Program-made: the position numbers and the translations under genes
In this document: positions 56,733 to 64,000 of the stretch, in pieces
Layout: each line of letters starts with the position of its first letter
How positions within the stretch are numbered: position 1 is the first letter of the stretch
The notes under the pieces: generated by a model
Told to the model about the DNA's origin: nothing
What the model saw: the letters and a program-made list of their open reading frames with translations, nothing else
Databases searched by the model: none
Source of the DNA: Boesenbergia rotunda
Taxonomy: Eukaryota; Streptophyta; Magnoliopsida; Zingiberales; Zingiberaceae
DNA length: 64,000 nucleotides
Assembly: GCA_024364735.1 (NCBI GenBank)
Contig: JAGFNQ010005258.1
Location: forward strand, 347,965-411,964
Direction: 5' to 3'

Positions 56733-59700
56733 TTACATGATGTCAAAGCGTGACTTGGTTGTATTGTCTTCCCATTTTAATGTTTTGAACCAGTTGGCAT
56801 CCTCTAGTCTTACAACATGCACCTTGTCCACCTTCAGTAGGCTCTCATGTTCAATGGGTAGTCTTGCTAGGTTCCAACAGTCACGGACGCGGATGTATTC
56901 CAATGATGGCCAATCCAAGATTTTTGTCGGTTCTCCTTGGAAGAAATATTTTAGCTTGGGCAATTTGATGAACAACAGTTGCTTGAGCATGGGGAAAGCC
57001 CCCTTCTTCAAATCACAGCCTTTTTCCTCAGCGATGATAGTCTCAATAGAGCTGTTATCTTTTATCTCCAGTCTTTCTAGGCTTTGAAGTTCATTTGCAA
57101 TGCTTGGCAAGAAAACATGTTTGAGGCATGGGCATTCAATTATCTGTAGTTGCTTCAGTTTCTTAAAAGTTTCAGATGGTAGTAATCGTGAATGAGTTCC
57201 GCCCAATGTCTGCGAGAATAGATTCGATAACTTTTTACAATTAACAACTTCAAAAGTAGTGAGGTTATGCAAGCTTCCACGAGGAACAACTCCATTGCAG
57301 AAACTGATTACATCCGACATTTGAGATAGTCGTATCATTTGCAGTTTCGGAAAGATAACAGAATCATGCCCAAGCCCTTCGAAATTTAGTAGTACACGTG
57401 GCCCGGGACATCCTTCAAGAAGAAGTTCTTCTAGACTTGGATGCACTCTCTGAAGCAAGTCTTGTGGCAAAATGTCAACAATGTTTCTGCACCTTCTTAA
57501 TTCAAGTGTTCTTAATTTTCCGAATGAATGAGCAGGAAGCTGGCCATGACCAACCTTTTCTAGCCTCTCCATGTCCAAAAGGGTTAGCTTCATGAGCTCA
57601 CCAAAAGCATTCGATGGAGTATCATTAGTTGATCGTAGAAGACATTGGATTTGATGGCAGTTCACAATGAGCAAAGACTTCAGAGTAGCAAAGCAAGACG
57701 TATTCTCTAAGGGTATCAGATCTGTGAAATTCCACTGGCAACTATCGAGCCTCAATTCTTCAGCTTTCCTGAGAAAAGGCTTACCCCAATTGATCATCGA
57801 CTTACTTGCTTGCTTTATAAAAAAGTTTCTTTGGTAATTAGAAGCCGGTGAAAACCAATCTAGCTCATTATATATAATGAAGTGGCGCAAGGCTTTATAA
57901 GCATTGTCAGGAATAATTTGTTCAGAAAAATTGCGAGCATCCTGGACATACAACTCAACCCTTACCAAGCTTTTCAAAGATGCAACCTCAACTAGTAGTG
58001 CTTCAGTCACATTGTAGCCTCTTAAGTAAAATTCTTCGAGTCGAGTTAACTTTGGTATCAAATTTCTGGGTATCTGCAGCAATGTGCAATTCGACAAGTC
58101 CAAAAGCTTCAGCTTAACCAGACGATATATAGTTTCTGGTAATGCACTAATACCTCTGCATTCCTGCAAGGTAAGTATTATGAGTGTCTTTAATTCCCCG
58201 ACAACATTTATATCGTTCAGCCGTTTACATCCGTCTAAACGGAGAGTTCCTAGACATTTTAAGCATGCCAATGAGGAAGGTAAAGAAGTAATGTCCATAT
58301 TACTAAAGTCGAGAACATTTAGTATGACCATATTTTCAAAGAAATTGTCTGGCATACTAGTAATTGGGTTCATATTCAGCAACAACAGGATTAGTTTGGA
58401 GCAATTTGGGTTTTCAGGAATTTCTTGCAATAAATTGTTTGAGAGTGAAATTCTCTTGCAATCTGCTAAGTTCTTGAACTCCGGCCAATCTTTAAGGCCA
58501 AGTCCAGCTTTAACAATAAAATTGTTGTTGTCCTTGGAGCCAATATATATAGCTACGTCTCGCACCACATCATGAAGCCTCACACACCCAACTTTCTTAC
58601 TATCAAGTACTAAACATGAAAGTTGCAGTTTCTGAAGCAAAAAATGCACTCTGCCACGTACATCCTCTAAAGTGGAGAGATTACTCAATAGATTCTCTCC
58701 CACAGCATATCTAGTTATTTCATCCTCACTGATGTCATAGTCCTCGCGGAACAAACAGCAGTAGAGAAACAATTGTTTTAGTTCAACAGTCTTCAGGTTT
58801 TGATAACTTAGTTCTAGTGGTTTGAACAATTTTTCCTCTACCTCTTCCAAGTTTAAAGGAACAGATTGCTTGAGTTGGAACAAGGCATCTTCCCAAGCAC
58901 TTGAGTCCTTGTAAGATCGTAATGCTCTTCCTACTACAGCAATTGCTAGCGGTAAACCACTACATTCTCGTGCTACCTTTCTTGCAACCGGTTCTATGAC
59001 ATCAGACTCAACAACTTGTCCTGCCCTCATTTTGAAAAGTTGCCATGAATCTTCTTCGGACAAGGTGGCAACTTCCACTGAGACATCAGCTTCCATTACA
59101 TTGCATGTTTCAACTTTGCGGGAGGTAAACATCACTTTACAACCCTTATGTTCTCTGTATGGAATCCCAACTTCCTTAACTAGATCCAGTCGTGCCCAAA
59201 CATCATCCAGCATTATCAAAACTTTCTTCTCCTGCTTCAACCTAGTGGCCAACATCTTATTTGAGGATTTACGCATGCCCAGCGCATCAGCAATGTCACG
59301 TTGGATCTGAGCTATGTTTGGATTATGTGACACAACCACATCTATTACCACATCAAATGTTTTTGATTCCTTCATCTTTCTGCCTACTTCTTCCATCAAT
59401 GCAGTCTTGCCTACACCACCCATGCCATATATTCCAATCATATTCACTTTATCATCATTCAGTGCATCGATAACCTTTTGCATTGCCTCTTTGGTGGTGC
59501 CAAAGCTCACAAAGTCTCGGTTCAATGGAAGATTAAGAGTTGATGGATGAAGAGTATGAGAAAAAGCTTGGAAATTTGTTCTATCTAGTAGTTCTGAAGC
59601 TTTGGTTATATTCTTGGTAGCCTCCCTTCCGACCTTATAACGAGGCACCAAACTAGAGATGCAACATTTCTCATCCCTTACTCTCCTGTTGAAGTTGTTC

Positions 59701-59951
59701 TCGGTGTTATTAAACATCCTCTCCAGTTCAAGCACATTGTTGAGCCACAAGTTGACTTCATCACTGATAATTTCATTGTTCCTTTTCGCTGCCTCCACCT
59801 TTTGTTTTGTATCATCCCTGATGGCCTTTAAAAGATCAAACTGTTCTTTGAGTTCCTCAAATTTCTCTTTGCAATTTATAAAATAACTTGCGTGCGTCTT
59901 TAATTTTTCCCAAAAGTACTTCACAATTTCATTCTTAATTTCTGATTCCAT
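56733..59951 (-). CDS. CC-NB-ARC-LRR (RPS2/At4g27190-like) disease-resistance protein, intact
   Basis: 1072 codons in one exon. Order: coiled coil (about residues 1-90), then NB-ARC with P-loop GMGGVGKT (176-183), kinase-2 LIMLDDVW (245-252), RNBS-B CKVMFTSR (271-278), GLPLA (332-336), RNBS-D LKQLFLYCCLF (391-401) and the MHD position as LHD (459-461). LRRs follow from about residue 495 (ISLSNNLLQEIPE, LNVLDFSNMDITSLPSSLACL) to the end, with a C-terminal set rich in ECPCLKHV-type repeats. No TIR or signal peptide; expected to act inside the cell as a nucleotide-switch immune receptor. The start is the first ATG after the inferred leader and gives the expected CNL beginning. The kinase-2 Asp pair and Trp typical of CNLs are present. 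Leu in place of Met in MHD is tolerated in this subfamily as far as I know. Which pathogen it recognises cannot be told. Confidence 0.95.
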   Translation of the reverse strand: MESEIKNEIVKYFWEKLKTHASYFINCKEKFEELKEQFDLLKAIRDDTKQKVEAAKRNNEIISDEVNLWLNNVLELERMFNNTENNFNRRVRDEKCCISSLVPRYKVGREATKNITKASELLDRTNFQAFSHTLHPSTLNLPLNRDFVSFGTTKEAMQKVIDALNDDKVNMIGIYGMGGVGKTALMEEVGRKMKESKTFDVVIDVVVSHNPNIAQIQRDIADALGMRKSSNKMLATRLKQEKKVLIMLDDVWARLDLVKEVGIPYREHKGCKVMFTSRKVETCNVMEADVSVEVATLSEEDSWQLFKMRAGQVVESDVIEPVARKVARECSGLPLAIAVVGRALRSYKDSSAWEDALFQLKQSVPLNLEEVEEKLFKPLELSYQNLKTVELKQLFLYCCLFREDYDISEDEITRYAVGENLLSNLSTLEDVRGRVHFLLQKLQLSCLVLDSKKVGCVRLHDVVRDVAIYIGSKDNNNFIVKAGLGLKDWPEFKNLADCKRISLSNNLLQEIPENPNCSKLILLLLNMNPITSMPDNFFENMVILNVLDFSNMDITSLPSSLACLKCLGTLRLDGCKRLNDINVVGELKTLIILTLQECRGISALPETIYRLVKLKLLDLSNCTLLQIPRNLIPKLTRLEEFYLRGYNVTEALLVEVASLKSLVRVELYVQDARNFSEQIIPDNAYKALRHFIIYNELDWFSPASNYQRNFFIKQASKSMINWGKPFLRKAEELRLDSCQWNFTDLIPLENTSCFATLKSLLIVNCHQIQCLLRSTNDTPSNAFGELMKLTLLDMERLEKVGHGQLPAHSFGKLRTLELRRCRNIVDILPQDLLQRVHPSLEELLLEGCPGPRVLLNFEGLGHDSVIFPKLQMIRLSQMSDVISFCNGVVPRGSLHNLTTFEVVNCKKLSNLFSQTLGGTHSRLLPSETFKKLKQLQIIECPCLKHVFLPSIANELQSLERLEIKDNSSIETIIAEEKGCDLKKGAFPMLKQLLFIKLPKLKYFFQGEPTKILDWPSLEYIRVRDCWNLARLPIEHESLLKVDKVHVVRLEDANWFKTLKWEDNTTKSRFDIM

Positions 59952-60440
59952 TCCTCCACAAAAGTTACTGAAACAAGGAACCGTTATGATCTGCCCAAGA
60001 AGTAAATTTACAGGGTCTATTTGGTAGTTCAGAAATCAAAAAACAAAAACAATTGCAGCAAACCAAATTGAGCATCAAACAATGCAAAGTTAAAGAACCT
60101 AAACTTTCATGGCTTTCACATAAGAATCCTTTCTTTAGGTTTCATTCTGTTCTTGATGGTTCCAAAATGTGAAATTTCCCACACAACTATGAGAAAACGA
60201 AACAAATACATGAAGAAGAGCCCCTCCCAGGTTCTGACTATGCCAATTAACAAACACCAAGTTTCGTCTCTTTCACACGAAAATTTCACAACCACACCGC
60301 ACATATATAGATCATTTGAGAAAGCAACAAACGTCAAAAGAGAAGTTGGAGAGCGTACCTCGGCAATGCCAACGATGGTGAGCAAGATGAAATCAGAAGG
60401 GAAATAAACAAGATGATGAAATCAGAAAAGGATGATGGGA
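59952..60440 (-). other. 5' leader with inferred 5'UTR intron of the intact CNL gene
   Basis: On the minus strand an exon end gccgag|gtacgc puts the donor at 60358. A ttcttgggcag acceptor ends at 59991, giving a 368-bp intron entirely within the 5'UTR, with the ATG 40 bp downstream. Both sites are conserved in position in the dead copy. Inferred from sequence only. Confidence 0.6.
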
Positions 60441-61403
60441 AGGCATTCGATACTTGCCGGCCACTTTCACGTTCCCTCTTCGTTAATTATTCGATATTCT
60501 TTTCGTCTATTTAGTTCTGAACCTGTGTGAAAAAAACTCTTTATTTTATGAAAAACAACGGAGTATACGTTTTTTTTTAACGAATCATTTTTTAAAAATA
60601 TTTTTATTCGTATAAATCAAGGGAAAAAAATTCTTTCCTTGTTTTTTTTCCTTTACACGTGAAGGCGAGACGGCAGCATCGCAAGACCACCGCGGGCCAC
60701 CATGTGCGGCCCCTTACGTTTTTTTTTCCTTATTTTTTTTAAAATTCTCTTCTGTGTCTCTAAACATTTTTTTTATCTAAGACTATATTTGATCAAGAAT
60801 AATTTATTTTATAATATAATTCAGATTATATTATTTTATTTAATATAATTTTAAAATTATAATATAATATAATTTAGATTAAAAAACTAGTTAAAATTAT
60901 ATAATCTGAATTACAAAATTAATAATATATAATTTTGAATTATATTTTAAACCCAATTAAATTACAAATTTGATTATATTATCCCTATAAGCATAGTCTA
61001 AATTGCTTTATGTCCTCCATTTGTACGTTAGAGTAAAATAAAAAATATATTATTTTTATTTAAATCAAATTAAAACCAAATCGTTTAAAAAAAATTAATT
61101 ATTTGATAGAAGACTTTCTTATCAAATCGACAGCAATTGTAGGCTCAAAAACCCAACACTCCACATGTCCTCCAACACATACGATCTGAGATGAGCCACG
61201 TAGATATGATGATGTTTAATTTATAAATAAAATTAAGAAAATCTAGGTATCGTGAACAGCTAGCTAATCATTCTATACAAGTACTCCCTTTCTTGCTATG
61301 TGAGTGTTATATCAAGTATATTGACTCTTTGAATTGGCTTTGGCTTTGATAAGAGAAGTAGGTTGGAGTAGGACAAAGGAGGGAAGGAGCTCCATCGGTT
61401 GAA
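60441..61403. other. Upstream intergenic region of the CNL gene
   Basis: AT-rich and T-rich runs, no ORF or repeat recognised. It should contain the CNL promoter on the minus strand, but no convincing TATA position could be chosen. Confidence 0.5.
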
Positions 61404-61420
61404 GCAACTTAGTTGAATTA

Positions 61421-61660
61421 ACAAAAATTATTAACGGGGTTGGATAACGTCGAACCACAAGCGACTGACTCGATCTCACGAAAATTTCTTACTGGCCACC
61501 AGGGTAAAATGGGAAGCGTTCGCAGCGGACGGTCCAGAAGCTCAGCGTCTCAGGGTTCACGCCTTATTTGAAAAAAAAAATTCCTACAAAATACGTTATA
61601 ACTGAACATCAAATCGTAAATACTTAAGATAATAACTAATTACTCTTCAACTGCATCGAG
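61421..61660 (-). mobile_element. tRNA-derived SINE, copy 2
   Basis: Same family as copy 1 (shared gggaagcg...cacggtgg/cagcgg, cgtctcagggttcacg and a aaaattcctacaaaatac stretch), more diverged. Perfect 17-bp TSD gcaacttagttgaatta at 61404-61420 and 61661-61677. Confidence 0.85.
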
Positions 61661-61847
61661 GCAACTTAGTTGAATTATGTGTATATGTAGAAAACGTTTG
61701 GTCAATGTAGATTGAAATTGATTAGGATGCATGACTAAAGCTTAAAGAAGAATAAGAATGAGTATGGTTTGAGGTGGTGATACTGACTTTGGCTTCATTA
61801 AATGAAGTTGGCTGGAGTAGATCGAAGAAGAGGAGCTCGATATTGAC

Positions 61848-61850
<3 letters not shown>

Positions 61851-61926
<76 letters not shown>
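61851..61926. repeat. (TA)n microsatellite
   Basis: About 37 TA units followed by a short (CA)n; the Tyr-Ile frame across it is not a gene. Confidence 0.95.
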
Positions 61927-61936
<10 letters not shown>

Positions 61937-61939
61937 TGG

Positions 61940-62703
61940 GGGTTGGGTAAGTTCTACAAATTTAAGCACTCAAAAGATTTTCTTGATAGCATGATCAAAA
62001 CTCCTGTTCATGATTCACAAGAACATCTACATAGCTTGATCAAAAACAAATCCAAAGTGACGAAAGCACTCAGAGTACTCATAAAAAGAAAATAATAAGT
62101 TTGAAATTCAAATGAGATGAATATTCTGAAGGTTGACATTTGAATGTGCATAAATTGTGCTCTGGACATATTAGTTGGGCGAAGAAGCCCAAAGGGGAAC
62201 AAACAAGAGAGAGATCTTGCAATTGCTACATGAAGCGTGAAGCATTTACAAAATGGAAGGAATAATGAAATATCTTACAATTATTGCTGAATTGTTCGAT
62301 AAGATAATGCCTTCCATATCACACTCACCCAATTTAAATACACAAATCTAGCTAGAGATATAAATGGCTGCTGAATCTTGTAAGAACGCAGACAAAATCT
62401 TCACACCTCACAAAAAGAATCCATCCTTCAAAGTTGGAGCCTACATGACTTCATAGGATTGACTGCAAAGGCATCAGTTTGAGGGTCAAAACTAGATCTT
62501 GATAATGAATATTTTTTCCCCCTTCAGATTCTATCGTATTGAAATGGCAAAAATGATTAGTAGAATGTTTCAAGTAAAACAATGACTTGGAGGCTCTTAC
62601 ATGATGTCAAAGCGTGACTCGATGGTATTATCTTCCCTTTCCAATGTTTTGAACCAGTTGGCATCATCAACACTTACAACATGAACCTTCTTCAGCAATA
62701 ATT
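61940..62703 (-). pseudogene. Relic of a third CNL copy: 3'UTR and C-terminus only
   Basis: 62180-62596 matches the CNL 3'UTR. 62597-62703 on the minus strand encodes VHVVSVDDANWFKTLERE followed by SRFDIM and the stop, matching the last residues of the intact gene. Everything upstream (rest of the LRR, NB-ARC, CC) is missing. Confidence 0.8.
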
Positions 62704-63329
62704 GCTAAATGAAGAACAAATATCATAAAAACATAAAATATCCAACTAATAACACATTACAAAATAAAAAAAAATAATTAACTAGGTAATAATCGAACTT
62801 GGGACGATCGGCCTAGTCTCAAAGAAATTTTCCATGGGCTGCCAGGATAAATATGAGCATTGCAAGAATTAAACAAAAGAAATTGCATTAACTAAAACCT
62901 ATCTAATGGAACAGACATTTAATCAAACACTTGGTGGGCGTGAGTCAATTAAACTATAATGTGTGCAATTTGAAACATTGGAGGTCAAATTAATTCAAGC
63001 ACTTAACGTTCAACAATTAACAATTCATAAACATAAACCAATGCATAAAGAAATCAATCCAACCAAAATAAATAAACCCAACACATAATTCACATCATTT
63101 GTTGTCAACTCTCTAGTACTTAATAGGTACACACTGATTGAATTATATTCATAGAGTAACACTTACCTACATTCTTAAGGTCGATTTAAATTTAAAAGTT
63201 GACATAATTTTAATTGAATAGTTGACATCGGTTAGTTTACATCAGTTACGTTTGATATAATTGAAAATCTCAATGAATTCAATTCATTTTTTAAAAAAAA
63301 TTAAAATAAATAATTGATTGATCAATTCA
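62704..63329. other. AT-rich interval with SINE fragment
   Basis: 62790-62850 is a truncated third copy of the SINE family (cgaacttgggacgatcggcc, gccaggataaat). The remainder shows no feature. Confidence 0.55.
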
Positions 63330-64000
63330 TGTTCATGATTCACAAAGGCATTGGCTTCAAACTTGATAAAAAAAACAAATCCAAAGTATTTTAAATGGGA
63401 TGAATATTTAAAAATTAATTTTGGATTGTGCATAAATTGTACTTAGACAAATTAATTGGGCGAATAAGCCCAAAGTGAAATAAACAACAGAGATATCTTA
63501 CATTAGATGCTACATGAGGCTTGAAGTACAAAATGGAAGGAATAAAGAAATATCTTACAATTATTGCTGAATTGTTCGATAAAATAATGTCTTCCAGAGC
63601 ACACCCACCCAGTTTAAACACACAAATCTAGAGATATAAATGATAGCAGGCATTAGGATCTCCAAGAACCAAAACTTTCATGGCTTTCACATAAGAACCC
63701 TATAGGTTTCATTGATGATTCCAAAATGTGAAATTTCCCACCCACTGTGAGAAAACGAAACAAATACATCAAGAAGATCTAGCCCCTCTCCGGCTCTGGC
63801 TATGCCAGTTGATAAAGATCAAATTTCATGTCTTTCACACAACTTGACAAAAATTGTTCACCTGAGAAAACAACAAACATTAAAAGAGAAGTTGAAGAGC
63901 ATACCTCGGAAATGAAGGCGTCTTCTTCTTGGTTGTGAGAGCAAGATGAAACCAGAAAAAAGGAAAAGAACACAATGATGAAAACAGAAAAGGAAGGCAT
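63330..64000 (-). pseudogene. Relic of a fourth CNL copy: 3'UTR fused to 5' leader, coding region deleted
   Basis: 63330-63645 repeats the 3'UTR segment also seen at 61990-62360. From about 63655 onward the sequence instead matches the CNL 5' leader (actttcatggctttcacata, ccaaaatgtgaaatttccca, agagcatacctcggaaatg donor region) found at 60100-60420. The junction near 63645-63655 therefore marks a deletion of the whole coding region. The unit continues beyond the right edge. Confidence 0.75.

Larger units (their letters stand above)
52830..60440. repeat. Segmental duplication unit 2 (intact CNL copy)
   Basis: Collinear with 41931-49440. It continues leftward past gattt into tattacctatagtcatcgt, the sequence expected left of copia A. 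It differs by the MITE at 54123 and the MULE-like insert at 55316, and it lacks the solo LTR of unit 1. Confidence 0.88.

Noticed and set aside
56737..57087. 116-codon plus-strand frame, with an identical-looking one at 45373-45723
   Set aside because: Antisense shadow of the CNL LRR coding sequence.
61742..61969. 75-codon frame with a Tyr-Ile run
   Set aside because: Translation of the (TA)n microsatellite.

Overview
The window is plant nuclear DNA, probably from a monocot; the species cannot be named from sequence alone. Two kinds of content dominate: a very large nest of transposable elements (positions 1 to 41930) and a tandemly duplicated cluster of coiled-coil NB-ARC LRR (CNL) disease-resistance genes on the minus strand (41931 to 64000). 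Plant signatures include Ty1/copia elements of Sirevirus type, a CACTA element, an RTE LINE with a (TTG)n tail, tRNA-derived SINEs and an RPS2/At4g27190-like CNL gene.

The nest can be resolved from target-site duplications (TSDs). Copia element A runs from beyond the left edge to 41930. Its 5' LTR is interrupted by a hAT element (1-5691), whose transposase reading frame is itself split by an RTE LINE (1031-4272, 15-bp TSD). The pol gene of A is interrupted by a CACTA element (9378-36039, TSD gct). The CACTA carries a broken captured fragment of a carboxyvinyl-carboxyphosphonate phosphorylmutase-like gene and a Ulp1-type protease gene. That protease gene is split by non-autonomous LTR element C (12451-35040, TSD acaat). 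C is split by copia element B (16608-30936, TSD gattt). The pol gene of B is split by a 4.27-kb solo LTR, D (21831-26103, TSD agtag), which contains a 40-bp minisatellite with higher-order 320-bp organisation. The chain A > CACTA > C > B > D is five levels deep. By-eye LTR divergence (A about 0.6%, C about 0.8%, B about 0.3%) suggests it was assembled recently.

The right third holds at least two copies of one duplicated unit. Unit 1 (41931 to about 49440) contains a dead CNL gene with a lost start, frameshifts, a stop and an internal inverted duplication. Unit 2 (about 52830 to 60440) contains an apparently intact 1072-codon CNL gene (56733-59951) with an inferred 5'UTR intron. Each unit has TE insertions for which the other unit preserves the near-empty site: a solo LTR in unit 1, and a Tourist-like MITE and a MULE-like MITE in unit 2. 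Downstream are relics of further CNL copies at 55090-55295, 62180-62703 and 63330-64000. Three copies of one SINE family lie among them.

The only gene here that looks functional for the host is the CNL at 56733-59951. The element genes are mostly intact enough to identify but carry stop codons or frameshifts.
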